Shown here: positions 1-9,044 of the stretch, piece after piece
Numbering within the stretch: position 1 is the first letter of the stretch
Layout of the letters: every line of letters begins with the position of its first letter
Assembly: GCA_963700745.1 (NCBI GenBank)
Contig: CAVOYT010000002.1
Span: forward strand, 310,001-374,000
DNA length: 64,000 nucleotides
DNA from: UBA10649 sp963700745
Lineage (GTDB): Bacteria > Actinomycetota > Actinomycetes > S36-B12
Direction: 5' to 3'
Program-made: the position numbers and the translations under genes
The notes under the pieces: generated by a model
The model's database searches: none
What the model was told of the DNA's origin: nothing
The model's input: only the letters and a program-made list of their open reading frames with translations

Positions 1-1080
1 GCGGTCGAGGATGCTCGCCTCCGCCAGTCTGGAGACCCCATCACGCACCGATCGGGCGCGCGTCTCGCCGACACCCTCGACCTGCTGGAGATCCTCCGTC
101 GTCGCGGCGAGCAGCTTCTGCAGGCCGCCGAAGTGCCCCACGATGCGGTCGGTGATGACTTCGGGCAGCCTGGGCACGCGTGCCAGGAGCCGGAATCCCC
201 TCGGGCTGACCGTGGACTCCAGGGCCTCGGGCGTGTCCGCGAACCCGAAGGCGCCGCCGACCTTGCCGAGCTCGAGCAGATCGCCTTCCGTCAGGTTGTC
301 GAGTGCCTCGAGGGCACGATCGACGCCGCGACGCCGTCGATTGTTGGCGGGGACCAGGTAGTCGCGCACCAGGAGCACCCGCTCGGCGTCGACCCCCGCC
401 ACCAGCTCATTCAGTTGGAGGGACAGCAGCCGACCCTCGGTGCCGAGCTCGAGAACGTAGTTCGCGACCTCCCGCCGGATCCGCCGCACCATCTGCGCGC
501 GCTGGGCCACGACGCAGACGTCGCGCACGGTCACCAGATTCTCGATCTCCAGGGCAGAGAGGGTGCCGCTGACCTCGTCGAGGCGCGACTTGTACCTCTC
601 CAGGGTTGCCAGCCCCTGATTCGCGCGCGACAGGATCTCGCCGGAGTCCTCGAGGACGTGCCGCCGGCCATCGACGTAGATCGCGACGATGTTCATGGAC
701 TTGCTCACGCTGATCACCGGACGTCCGGTCTGGCGTGACACCCGGTCCGCCGTGCGATGCCGGGTGCCGGTCTCCTCGGTGGGCAGAGCGGGGTCGGGCA
801 TGAGCTGGACCGCCGCACGGACGATCGTCTGGGCCTCAGCGTCAAGCACGATCGCGCCATCCATCTTGGACAGCTCTCGCAGGCGGGTGGCGGAGAAGGC
901 GACATCGAGAACGAAGCCGCCGTTCGCCACCTGCTCCACGGGTCGGTCCCAGCCGAGGACGATGAGACCACCCGTGCGGCCCCGCAGGATGCGCTCGAGC
1001 CCGTCACGCAGGGCGGTGCCGGGGGCCACCATCGCGAGGACGTCGCGGAAGCGGGCGTCGGCAGCAGCGTCGGTGCTCAT
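1..1080 (-). CDS. disA: DNA integrity scanning diadenylate cyclase DisA (3' end off window)
   Basis: Makes cyclic di-AMP from two ATP while scanning DNA for branched structures; acts in the cytoplasm on the nucleoid. The frame opens with ATG at 1080 and stays open for 360 codons to the left edge. The family is about 357 aa, so only the last residues and the stop are missing. The N-terminal cyclase domain shows DGA at residues 74-76 and RHR at 107-109 (inside GTRHRT), the two nucleotide-binding motifs of DAC enzymes. A helical linker follows, and the last 60 residues form a helix-hairpin-helix region with VEGVGETRAR. It lies 13 bp downstream of radA on the same strand, the usual actinobacterial pairing; RadA inhibits DisA in other bacteria. 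Identity is secure. Confidence 0.96.
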   Translation of the reverse strand, partial: MSTDAAADARFRDVLAMVAPGTALRDGLERILRGRTGGLIVLGWDRPVEQVANGGFVLDVAFSATRLRELSKMDGAIVLDAEAQTIVRAAVQLMPDPALPTEETGTRHRTADRVSRQTGRPVISVSKSMNIVAIYVDGRRHVLEDSGEILSRANQGLATLERYKSRLDEVSGTLSALEIENLVTVRDVCVVAQRAQMVRRIRREVANYVLELGTEGRLLSLQLNELVAGVDAERVLLVRDYLVPANNRRRRGVDRALEALDNLTEGDLLELGKVGGAFGFADTPEALESTVSPRGFRLLARVPRLPEVITDRIVGHFGGLQKLLAATTEDLQQVEGVGETRARSVRDGVSRLAEASILDR

Positions 1081-1093
1081 CTGGCTCTCCCCG

Positions 1094-2494
1094 TCACGTT
1101 CGTCCGGGCACCGTAGCGCGAGAGAGGCGTTGAACGGTGCTGATGGCATCGTGCACTGACCCGACCTCGTGCATCCGCATGCCCGCCGGGGGCACGGGTG
1201 GGGTTCCGCGGGCCCGCAGCGCGCGGGCCGGGGCGATGACGTCGGTGAAGCCGAGGCGGCCGGCTTCTGCCAGTCGGCGGTCGAGGGCAGAGATCGGTCG
1301 GACGTCGCCGGCCAGCCCGATCTCCCCGAAGGCCACCAGTCCAGGAGGAAGAGCGACGTCGGATGCGCTGCTGGCGATGGCGAGGGCCACCGCCATGTCG
1401 GTGGCCGGCTCGGTGAGGCGGACGCCCCCGACGGTGGCCACGAAGCAGTCGGCGGTGGCCAGGCGCACTCCGGCCCGCCGCTCGAGCACGCCGAGCATCA
1501 TCGCGATCCGCGAGGAGTCCAGGCCGCTGGTGACCCGGCGCGGTTGAGGGGCGGACGAGGGCGCGATCAGTGCCTGGACCTCGGCGATGAGAGGTCGACG
1601 ACCCTCCATGGTCACGGTCACGCACGTCCCGGGAGCGTTTTGCTGCCGGTCGCCCAGGAAGAGCCCGCTGGGGTCGGCCAGTCCGATGATGCCGTCGTCG
1701 ACCAGCTCGAAGCAGCCGATCTCGTCGGCCGCCCCGTACCGGTTCTTGACCGCCCGCACGAGGCGCAGGGGCCCCTGCCGGTCACCCTCGAAGTGCAGGA
1801 CGACGTCGACGAGGTGCTCCAGGGTGCGAGGCCCCGCCACGGAGCCGTCCTTGGTGACGTGTCCGACCAGGACGACGGTGATGTCGCGCGCTTTCGCCAC
1901 GGCGATGAGCGAGGCGGCCACTTCTTTTACCTGCGTGACTCCGCCGGCGGCCCCGTCGACGTCGGAGCTCGAGATGGTCTGGACGGAGTCGAGGACCAGG
2001 AGTGTTGGGGCCACCGAGTCCAGCTGCCCGAGGACGCTGCCGAGGTCGGTCTCGGCGGCAAGGAACAGCTCGTCGGCGACGGCATCGATCCGCTCGGCTC
2101 GAAGCCGGACCTGGGCTGCAGACTCCTCGCCGGTGACGTACAGCGCTCGTCGGCCCGACCGGGCCCACGCAGCCGCGGTCTCCAGCAGGAGGGTGGACTT
2201 GCCGACGCCGGGCTCGCCGGCCAGGAGCAGCACGGCGCCCGGTACGAAGCCGCCGCCAAGAACCCGATCGAGTTCGTCGATGCCGGTGGGGACCGAACGG
2301 GCCGTGGCGACGTCGACTTCCCCGATGCGGACCGCCGGGCTGCGACTGACGACTGCCGCCGTCGTGCGGGCCCGGACCGCTCCGACCTCGTCGACCGTGC
2401 CCCAGGCCTGGCACTCCCCGCAGCGGCCGACCCACTTGGGGGAGGTCCAGCCGCAGTCAGTGCAGCGATAGGGGGCGGACTGGGCGCGGGCCAT
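1094..2494 (-). CDS. radA: DNA repair protein RadA
   Basis: RecA-like ATPase/helicase that helps branch migration and recombination repair. From the chosen ATG at 2494 it is 466 aa, close to the family length; upstream in-frame codons do not resemble RadA. An N-terminal C4 zinc finger uses C11, C14, C25 and C28. Walker A GEPGVGKS is at 93-100, and the RadA-specific KNRYG motif is at 250-254. The C-terminal third is the Lon-protease-like domain. The start lies 4 bp after the stop of the Cys-rich gene at 2499-3257 and the stop lies 13 bp before disA, so the three are probably one transcript. Confidence 0.97.
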   Translation of the reverse strand: MARAQSAPYRCTDCGWTSPKWVGRCGECQAWGTVDEVGAVRARTTAAVVSRSPAVRIGEVDVATARSVPTGIDELDRVLGGGFVPGAVLLLAGEPGVGKSTLLLETAAAWARSGRRALYVTGEESAAQVRLRAERIDAVADELFLAAETDLGSVLGQLDSVAPTLLVLDSVQTISSSDVDGAAGGVTQVKEVAASLIAVAKARDITVVLVGHVTKDGSVAGPRTLEHLVDVVLHFEGDRQGPLRLVRAVKNRYGAADEIGCFELVDDGIIGLADPSGLFLGDRQQNAPGTCVTVTMEGRRPLIAEVQALIAPSSAPQPRRVTSGLDSSRIAMMLGVLERRAGVRLATADCFVATVGGVRLTEPATDMAVALAIASSASDVALPPGLVAFGEIGLAGDVRPISALDRRLAEAGRLGFTDVIAPARALRARGTPPVPPAGMRMHEVGSVHDAISTVQRLSRATVPGRT

Positions 2495-2498
2495 CGAG

Positions 2499-3257
2499 CT
2501 ATCGGGGATCGGCCGGATGCGGGGACAGGCCGAGGTCGAACCGACCCTGCTCGAGCAGGAGGGTGCGGGCACGGCACAGGCGGGCCAGCTCCTCGTAGGC
2601 CGGCTCGCCGATCAGGGCCACGATCTCGTCGCGGCTCGACACGAAGACCGGCTCGGCTCCGACGTGGGCGTCGGTGTTGGCGGTGCAGTACCAGTGGAAG
2701 TCGTGACCGCCGGGCCCCCAGTCGCGACGCTGGTACTCACCGAGCACGACAACGACGTACTCGGTGCCGTCCTCGATGCTGCGGCTCTCATAGGACCGAC
2801 GGACGGGCAGCTGCCAGCAGACTTCGGGCTTGGTCTCGATGAAGGAGACGCCCTCCGCGGCGGCCAGGTGGTGGAGGGCGCACCCGTACCCGCCGGGGAA
2901 GCCTTCGGAGTTGTGGAAGATGCAGGCCCCCTTGACCACGCGGGTCTTTTCCTCGCCGTCCTCCTTCTCGGTCCAGCCCTTCTTGTGTCCGGTGCGGTGG
3001 TGCTCCCACTGCTCGGGAGTGAGCTTCTCGACCCACTGTGCGACGCGCTTGCGGTCCTTCTTCTCGGAGAAGTGCGCGCCGTGGACGCAGCACCCCGCGT
3101 CGGTGCGGCTGGCGTCAATGCCCTGGCACCCCCGACCGAAGATGCAGGTCCACCGTGAGGTGAGCCAGGTCAGGTCTGCCTTGATGAGGTGACCGGGATT
3201 GGCGGGGTCGACGAACTCGACCCACTGACGGGGGAAGCCAAGCGGCACCTCAGGCAT
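2499..3257 (-). CDS. Cys-rich YkgJ/DUF3109-like protein
   Basis: A 252-aa soluble protein of unknown function, first in the transcript with radA and disA. Its cysteine layout is that of the metal-chelating YkgJ/DUF3109 group: C38 and C44, a CC pair at 56-57 in GCCVHGAHF, C112 in ACIFHN, C126 in GCALHH and C147 in KPEVCWQLP. The last block resembles the KPxxC end of DUF3109 proteins. The family call is my inference from this pattern. An iron-sulfur or zinc site is likely but no reaction can be named. Start is ATG 3257, and the next gene on the other strand starts 86 bp away. Confidence 0.7.
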   Translation of the reverse strand: MPEVPLGFPRQWVEFVDPANPGHLIKADLTWLTSRWTCIFGRGCQGIDASRTDAGCCVHGAHFSEKKDRKRVAQWVEKLTPEQWEHHRTGHKKGWTEKEDGEEKTRVVKGACIFHNSEGFPGGYGCALHHLAAAEGVSFIETKPEVCWQLPVRRSYESRSIEDGTEYVVVVLGEYQRRDWGPGGHDFHWYCTANTDAHVGAEPVFVSSRDEIVALIGEPAYEELARLCRARTLLLEQGRFDLGLSPHPADPR

Positions 3258-3343
3258 GACGGCAGCCTACGGGTTGCCGGTGACGCTCCCGTGGAAGTCG
3301 GTGCAGTGCTGCGCGGCGGTCCTCGTCCCGATAGTTTCGACCC

Positions 3344-4273
3344 GTGCGACTCGGCGTTCTCGACCTCGGCTCGAATACCGTCCACCTACTGCTGGTCGAC
3401 GCACACTACGGCGCTGCGCCGGTCCCCGCCTCGAAACTGAAGATGCCCCTGCGCCTGTCCGAGCACCTGCGCGCGGACGGGAGCGTCGACAAGGCTGCCG
3501 TCGGTCAATTGGTCGACTTCATCGTTCGCGGCCAGGGTCTCGCGGAGGACATGGGCGCCACGGAGATCATGGCCTTCGCCACGTCAGCGATCCGTGGGGC
3601 CACCAACGGCGAGGAGGTTCTCGCTCAGGTTCGCCTCGACACCGGTCTGGACATCGAGGTCCTGTCCGGCGAGGACGAGGCCCGGATGACGTTCCTGGCG
3701 GTGCGTCGGTGGTTCGGCTGGTCGAGCGGCCGGATCCTCAACCTTGACATCGGGGGTGGTTCCCTCGAGATCGCCACCGGATCGGATGAGGAGCCCGATG
3801 TCGCCGTGTCGCTGCCCCTCGGGGCCGGGCGCATGACGCGCGACTTCCTCGCCTCCGATCCGCCCGATCCGGACGCGGTGCGAGACCTGCGGCGCCATGC
3901 CCGCGCCAGCATCGCCGAGGTGGTGGGCCGGATCCGTCGGGTCGGCGAGCCGCGCCTGGCGGTGGCTACCTCGAAGACCTTCCGGCAACTGGCCCGCATT
4001 GCCGGAGCGCCCCCGTCAAGCGAGGGTATTCACGTGCCCAGGGTGCTGAAGGCGGAGGACGTGAAGCAGATCGTGCCGAGGCTGTCGTCGATGACCGCGT
4101 CCCAGCGCGGCAAGATCCCGGGCGTCTCCGAGGGGCGGTCCGAGCAGATGGTGGCAGGGGCCATCGTCGCCGAAGCCGCCATGGACCTGCTCGAGCTCGA
4201 GGAGCTCGCCGTGTGCCCGTGGGCGCTGCGGGAGGGAATCATCCTGCGCCGGCTGGACGGCCTTCCCCTGTGA
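3344..4273 (+). CDS. ppx: Ppx/GppA family exopolyphosphatase
   Basis: Removes terminal phosphate from polyphosphate, or the 5' phosphate of pppGpp, using the actin-like ASKHA fold. It is 309 aa, the short single-module form seen in actinobacteria such as mycobacterial Rv0496. The N-terminus carries the phosphate-1 loop LDLGSNTVHLLL and the middle carries the phosphate-2 motif NLDIGGGSLEI. E and D residues in VLSGEDEARM fit the usual catalytic region. GTG at 3344 is the start. The stop overlaps the GTG of the P-type ATPase gene by 4 bp (GTGA), indicating translational coupling. Which substrate it prefers cannot be told from sequence. Confidence 0.9.
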   Translation: MRLGVLDLGSNTVHLLLVDAHYGAAPVPASKLKMPLRLSEHLRADGSVDKAAVGQLVDFIVRGQGLAEDMGATEIMAFATSAIRGATNGEEVLAQVRLDTGLDIEVLSGEDEARMTFLAVRRWFGWSSGRILNLDIGGGSLEIATGSDEEPDVAVSLPLGAGRMTRDFLASDPPDPDAVRDLRRHARASIAEVVGRIRRVGEPRLAVATSKTFRQLARIAGAPPSSEGIHVPRVLKAEDVKQIVPRLSSMTASQRGKIPGVSEGRSEQMVAGAIVAEAAMDLLELEELAVCPWALREGIILRRLDGLPL

Positions 4274-6627
4274 GCGAGGCGGTCACCGAACGACTGGACG
4301 GCCTGACCTCGGCCGAGGTCTCCGAGCGGGTGGCGCGGGGAGAGATCAACGCCGCGCCGGACGCCCGCAGCCGGAGTCTCGGTGACATCGTCAAGGCGAA
4401 CACGTTCACGTGGTTCAACGGGCTGATCGGGTCGCTGTGGATCGTGATGATGGCGGTCGCACCGATCCAGGACTCGCTGTTCGGGTTCGTGATCGTGGCG
4501 AACACCGGGATCGGCATCATCCAGGAGTACCGGGCCGCGCGGACACTGGCGAAACTGGCGGTGCTGGGGGAGGCGAAGCCGGTGGTGCGGCGGGATGGCG
4601 CTGACCAGGAGATCAGTCCGGGCGACCTCGTGCTGGATGACCTGGTCGTGCTCCGGACGGGTGACCAGCTCGTGGTCGACGGGATCCTGCTGGCGAGCCA
4701 GGGCCTGGAGATCGACGAGAGCCTCCTCACCGGCGAGGCCGACCCGGTCGACAAGGCGGTCGGGGACGAGGCGATGTCCGGGTCGTTCGTCGTCGCCGGT
4801 TCCGGGCTCTACCGCGCCACCCGCGTCGGCCGCGACTCCTTCGCCGCGGGCCTCACGGAGCAGGCGAAGAAGTTCCACCTGACCAATTCCGAGCTCCGCG
4901 ACGCCATCAACAGCTTCATCCGGGTGATCTCCTTCGTCCTCATCCCGGTCGGACTGCTGCTGCTGTGGTCACAGCTGGTGCGGGCCGAGCTGCCGGTCAA
5001 CGAGGCGATCCGCGGGACGATCGCCGGCGTCGTCACGATGGTTCCCGAGGGCCTGGTCCTGCTCACCAGCATCGCGATGGCGGTGTCGGTGATCCGACTT
5101 GCACAGAAGCGGGTGCTGGTGCAGGACATGCCGGCGGTCGAGGTGCTTGCGCGGGTCGACACGATCTGCGTCGACAAGACCGGGACGCTGACGCAACCGG
5201 GCATGCACGTCCGCGACGTCGTCACTCTCGGCGAACCGCAACAGGACCTGGCGGCGGTGCTGGGCGCGATGGGGGCGAGTGAGGACAATCCGAACCCGAC
5301 CCTCGAGGCGGTCGCGGAGCGCTACTCGCCGCCCGGCTGGTCGGTCACCGGTGCCGTGCCGTTCTCGAGCGCCCGCAAGTGGTCGGCCGCTTCATTCGAC
5401 GGGCACGGCACGTGGCTCCTGGGCGCACCCGAGATCCTGGCACCGGACGATGCGGCCGTGGGGTCGCGCGCGGACCAACTGGCGGCCGACGGCGCGCGGG
5501 TGCTCCTGCTCGCCTCGGCCGGCGGGACGCCCTCCGCGGACCACGGTGCAGGGCCATCCGACCCGGTCGCTCTGGTGGTCATCGACCAGCAGCTGCGCCC
5601 GGATGCGGCCGAGACGGTCGCCTACTTCCTCGAGCAGAACGTGACCGTGAAGGTGATCTCGGGCGACAATGCCGAAACCGTCGGGGCCATCGCGCGGCAG
5701 GCCGGCGTCCCCGGCTCGCAGGATCCGGTCGATGCACGGACCTTGTCGGCCGACCCCCAGCAGTTGGCCGCCCAGGTCTCGGCGGCCAACGTCTTCGGCC
5801 GCGTGACGCCGGCGCAGAAGCAGGAGATGGTCGATGCCCTGCATCTGGAGGGCTCCACGGTCGCGATGACCGGCGACGGCGTGAACGACGTGCTCGCGCT
5901 GAAGAGTGCAGACCTGGGCATCGCCATGGGTTCGGGATCCGGGGCCACGCGTGCCGTGGCCCAGTTGGTGCTGCTCGACAATCGCTGGTCGGTCATGCCG
6001 AGCGTGGTGGCCGAGGGCCGGCGTGTGCTCGGCAACATCGAGCGGGTGTCCGACGTCTTCCTCACCAAGTCGTTCTACGCCGCTATCGTGTCCGTCATCG
6101 TCGGGATCACGGCGATCACCTTCCCGTTCCTGCCGAGGCACCTGTCCCTCATCGGCGCCCTGACCATCGGGATCCCCGGGTTCTTCCTGGCCCTGATGCC
6201 CAACACCGAGCGGTTCCGCCCTGGCTTCCTGCGGCGGGTCCTGCTGTTCGCCGTGCCTTCCGGCGTGATCGCGGCTACGGCAGCAATCTCGAGCTTCGTG
6301 GTGAGCCGGGCGCTCATCATCGCCGACGGCGTTCCGGTCAGCGACGCCGAACTCGCCGCTCAGTCGGCCGCGACCACCACCTTGTTCATTGTCGCGACCG
6401 CCGTCCTGCTGCAGTCGGCCCGGCCGCTCAATCTGCTGCGCCTGGGCATCGTCCTGCTCATGATCGTGATGTTCCTCGGCGTGATGTTCATCCCGTTCTT
6501 CTCGAACTTCTTCGAGCTGTCCCTGGCGGCCGAGCCCTACAGCGTGTTCGCGGTGGGCGCGGGCCTGGTCGGAGCGTTCCTCGTGTGGATCGCCACCCTC
6601 GTGACGGATCGATGGCGGCGGGCATGA
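4270..6627 (+). CDS. P-type cation ATPase, CtpE-like
   Basis: Membrane pump of 785 aa that couples ATP hydrolysis to cation movement. The phosphorylation motif DKTGTLT starts at D302. The actuator TGEA is at 154-157, and the hinge GDGVND at 535-540 is followed by the AMGSGSGAT region. Hydrophobic pairs flank the actuator and catalytic domains, and five or six further helices lie at the C-terminus. There is no N-terminal heavy-metal (CxxC) domain and no CPC motif, so it is not a copper or zinc type. Length and sequence style match mycobacterial CtpE, linked to calcium uptake; the ion is therefore a guess. The GTG start at 4270 overlaps the ppx stop, and the stop overlaps the next ATG. Confidence 0.88.
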   Translation: MSEAVTERLDGLTSAEVSERVARGEINAAPDARSRSLGDIVKANTFTWFNGLIGSLWIVMMAVAPIQDSLFGFVIVANTGIGIIQEYRAARTLAKLAVLGEAKPVVRRDGADQEISPGDLVLDDLVVLRTGDQLVVDGILLASQGLEIDESLLTGEADPVDKAVGDEAMSGSFVVAGSGLYRATRVGRDSFAAGLTEQAKKFHLTNSELRDAINSFIRVISFVLIPVGLLLLWSQLVRAELPVNEAIRGTIAGVVTMVPEGLVLLTSIAMAVSVIRLAQKRVLVQDMPAVEVLARVDTICVDKTGTLTQPGMHVRDVVTLGEPQQDLAAVLGAMGASEDNPNPTLEAVAERYSPPGWSVTGAVPFSSARKWSAASFDGHGTWLLGAPEILAPDDAAVGSRADQLAADGARVLLLASAGGTPSADHGAGPSDPVALVVIDQQLRPDAAETVAYFLEQNVTVKVISGDNAETVGAIARQAGVPGSQDPVDARTLSADPQQLAAQVSAANVFGRVTPAQKQEMVDALHLEGSTVAMTGDGVNDVLALKSADLGIAMGSGSGATRAVAQLVLLDNRWSVMPSVVAEGRRVLGNIERVSDVFLTKSFYAAIVSVIVGITAITFPFLPRHLSLIGALTIGIPGFFLALMPNTERFRPGFLRRVLLFAVPSGVIAATAAISSFVVSRALIIADGVPVSDAELAAQSAATTTLFIVATAVLLQSARPLNLLRLGIVLLMIVMFLGVMFIPFFSNFFELSLAAEPYSVFAVGAGLVGAFLVWIATLVTDRWRRA

Positions 6628-7436
6628 CCCGCCAGTTCCGCATCGGCCTGTCCACCTCCTCGGTCTACCCCGAGACCACGGCGGCGGCCTTCGAGCTCGC
6701 CGCTGCGCTGGGGTACGACGGGGTCGAGGTCATGGTCGGAACCGATGCGACCAGCCAGGATCCGGATGCCCTCAAGGCGCTCACCGATCACTACGGGGTG
6801 CCGATCCTGTCGATCCACGCGCCCTGCCTGCTGGTCACCCAGCGGGTCTGGGGGACCGATTCGTGGGGCAAGCTGGTGAGGGCCCAGGACGCGGCCGAAC
6901 GGCTCGGAGCGAGCACGGTCGTCGTCCATCCGCCGTTCCGGTGGCAACGCGACTACGCCCGTGACTTCGTGAGCGGTTTGGCCCGGATGGAGTCGGAGAC
7001 CGATGTCCGATTCGCCGTGGAGAACATGTATCCGTGGCGGGCCGGACCAGGCTCGGTGGGCGCCTATCTCCCCGACTGGGACGTGCGAAACGACGACTAC
7101 CCGCACACGACGCTGGACCTGTCGCACACGGCAGTCTCCCGCAGTGACGCGGTGCAGATGGCGGCCGATCTGGGCGACCGCCTGGCACATCTGCACCTCG
7201 CAGACGGGACCGATTCGGCGCGCGACGAGCACCTCATCCCCGGTCGTGGCGACCAGCCGGTGGCCGAGGTCCTCCAGCAGCTGGCATACCGCGGATTCTC
7301 CGGCACGGTGATCGCAGAGGTGAGCACGCGCCGCGCACCGGATCGCCTGACCCGTGCGGCTGACCTGTCCGAGGCCCTCGCCTTCGCCCGTCGTCATCTC
7401 GGCGACGAGCGTGGATCAGGGCCTCCGGCCGCCTAG
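6624..7436 (+). CDS. sugar phosphate isomerase/epimerase-like TIM barrel
   Basis: Xylose-isomerase-like TIM-barrel protein (AP endonuclease 2 superfamily), 270 aa. Visible features are an N-terminal strand RIGLSTSSVYP, the metal-site region AVENMYPW with a Glu, TTLDLSHTAVSR with Asp and His, LHLADGT, and the final IPGRGDQP with an Arg and Asp. These match the metal-ligand spacing of the superfamily. Substrate unknown. The counterpart Rv0498 sits in the same position between ppx and proC in mycobacteria. The ATG at 6624 overlaps the upstream stop by 4 bp; in-frame ATG-like codons further upstream lie inside the ATPase gene and were rejected. Confidence 0.85.
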   Translation: MTRQFRIGLSTSSVYPETTAAAFELAAALGYDGVEVMVGTDATSQDPDALKALTDHYGVPILSIHAPCLLVTQRVWGTDSWGKLVRAQDAAERLGASTVVVHPPFRWQRDYARDFVSGLARMESETDVRFAVENMYPWRAGPGSVGAYLPDWDVRNDDYPHTTLDLSHTAVSRSDAVQMAADLGDRLAHLHLADGTDSARDEHLIPGRGDQPVAEVLQQLAYRGFSGTVIAEVSTRRAPDRLTRAADLSEALAFARRHLGDERGSGPPAA

Positions 7437-7445
7437 TCTGGAGTC

Positions 7446-8096
7446 GTGGTGGTCCCGAGCGTGAGCCCGCAGGACGCGGCGGGTGCGGTGCTGCAGGCCG
7501 CCCGGCTCGCCTTCGCGTCCCGCGGCTACGCCAGCACGACGATGAAGTCGGTCGCGGCCGCCGCTGGGGTCGCACCCGGAGTCGTCAAGTCGCTCTACAC
7601 GAACAAGGAGCGACTGTTCGCCGCCGCGATGCGCCTGCCCTTCGACCCCGGGCAGGCTGTGCCGGAGCTGATCGCCCCCGGACTCGACGGACTCGGGGAC
7701 CGGCTGGTCCGCATGGTGCTGACCCTGATGGGGGACCAGCAGGTCCGGGACGACCTCGCGCGACTGCTGAAGTCCGACGCCGCCGCGAGCGTGTCGACTT
7801 CCGCCGCGCGGGTCACCATCCCGGGGACCGACGACGCTGCGGCCCTGGAGCAGCTGCGCTTCGTCGCCGAGTACCTGCAGAGCACCGTGGTCGATCGAGT
7901 CGTGGCGGCCGTGGGCGTTCCCGATGCCCGCATGCGGGTCGCGGTCATCTCCTCCTACCTCGTCGGGATCGCCGCGTCCCGCTACCTGCTGCGGATCGAG
8001 CCGCTCGCGTCGGCGACCGACGATGAGATCGTCGCCCTCGTGGGGCCGACGATCCAGGTGCTGCTGGACCCGACGAGACGGCCGGGCACGGCGTGA
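7446..8096 (+). CDS. TetR/AcrR family transcriptional regulator
   Basis: A 216-aa repressor-type protein. The N-terminal helix-turn-helix (residues about 12-58) reads AARLAFASRGYASTTMKSVA followed by AGVAPGVVKSLYTNKERLF, a normal TetR_N module. The remainder is the helical ligand-binding and dimerisation domain. Start is GTG 7446, 9 bp after the isomerase stop; a second GTG follows at 7449. Its stop overlaps the GTG of the PRODH-like gene by 4 bp, so it most likely regulates that unit or itself. The ligand is unknown. Confidence 0.9.
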   Translation: MVVPSVSPQDAAGAVLQAARLAFASRGYASTTMKSVAAAAGVAPGVVKSLYTNKERLFAAAMRLPFDPGQAVPELIAPGLDGLGDRLVRMVLTLMGDQQVRDDLARLLKSDAAASVSTSAARVTIPGTDDAAALEQLRFVAEYLQSTVVDRVVAAVGVPDARMRVAVISSYLVGIAASRYLLRIEPLASATDDEIVALVGPTIQVLLDPTRRPGTA

Positions 8097-9016
8097 TCAG
8101 GGATGCGCTCCGCTCGGTGGCCAGGAATGAGGCGCTGGGTGGCCTGATCAACCGGGCTCCCGGTGCCCGCGAGGTCGTCAAGCGAGTGGTGGGCGGCGAG
8201 ACGCTCGACTCCGCGCTCGACGTGGCCGTCCAGCTCAGCGACCAGGGGTTCTGGGTCAGCCTCGAGCGCGCAGCCCCGACGATCGAGTCGGACGAGGACG
8301 CCCAGCGGGTGTCGGCGGACTACTCGGACCTGATCGGCGGGATCGTGTCGGCCGGCCTCGTGGACGTGTGCGAGGTGACGGTGTTCCCCGAGGCGCTGGG
8401 GCTGGGTGCCGGCATCAAGACTGACACCGCCCGGAAGCGCCTCGGGGAACTGGCGGCGCAGGCTGCGGCCGGACGGGTCACGCTCATGGTGGGGATGGGT
8501 CCGCTGGCCGACGCCGACGTCACGGTCGCCTGGGCCGAGGAACTTTGGGCGGCGGGACTGCCGGTGGGCCTGACGCTCGCGGCCACCCTGCGCCGAACGG
8601 AGGCGGATTGCGCGCGGCTGGCACACCGACGCATCCGGCTCGTCAAGGGCGCGTATCGCGGCGACCCGCAGTCAGCGCATTCCCAGCCCATCGAGGTCGA
8701 CAAGGCCTACGTGCGATGCGCGAAGACACTGCTGTCCGGGGATGGGGAGCCGTCCTTCGCGACGCACGACTCGCGGCTCGTGGAGATCGTCCAGAGCCTC
8801 GCGCGTCGCTACGAGCGGTCTCCGCAGACCTACGAGTTCGCGTTCTTCATGGGCAGGCAGGAGGGCGCTCAGGAGCAGCTGCGCGCGGACGGCGAGCGGG
8901 TGCGGGTGTACATCCCATACGGCCCGGACTGGTTCGAGCGACTCGTGGGAGGCTTGGCGGAACAGCCCAGCTCGATCGCGGCCGCCGTGCGGTCGCTCCT
9001 GCCGGGCGCCTCATAG
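8093..9016 (+). CDS. proline dehydrogenase-like protein, degenerate active site
   Basis: A 307-aa protein with the fold signatures of FAD-linked proline dehydrogenase: RIRLVKGAYR (181-190), FATHDSRL (222-229), YEFAFFMGR (247-255) and RVYIPYGPDW (271-280). The residues that hold proline in PutA are not there. The paired arginines after the YGPDW block (E. coli PutA R555, R556) are G286-G287. The lysine of the usual VSVKLSALG strand is replaced (CEVTVFPEALG). The DAEE strand reads LMVGMGP, and the active-site tyrosine helix reads LAATLRR. It directly precedes proC and is translationally coupled to the TetR gene. It may be a non-catalytic or re-purposed paralogue; the fold call is firm, the reaction is not. 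Confidence 0.8.
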   Translation: MIRDALRSVARNEALGGLINRAPGAREVVKRVVGGETLDSALDVAVQLSDQGFWVSLERAAPTIESDEDAQRVSADYSDLIGGIVSAGLVDVCEVTVFPEALGLGAGIKTDTARKRLGELAAQAAAGRVTLMVGMGPLADADVTVAWAEELWAAGLPVGLTLAATLRRTEADCARLAHRRIRLVKGAYRGDPQSAHSQPIEVDKAYVRCAKTLLSGDGEPSFATHDSRLVEIVQSLARRYERSPQTYEFAFFMGRQEGAQEQLRADGERVRVYIPYGPDWFERLVGGLAEQPSSIAAAVRSLLPGAS

Positions 9017-9044
9017 CAGCCGGAATCGGGAAGGCAGACACTCC

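Noticed and set aside
1169..2842. A 557-codon open frame on the plus strand
   Set aside because: It is antisense to radA and the Cys-rich gene, has no recognisable motif, and comes from the high-GC codon pattern.
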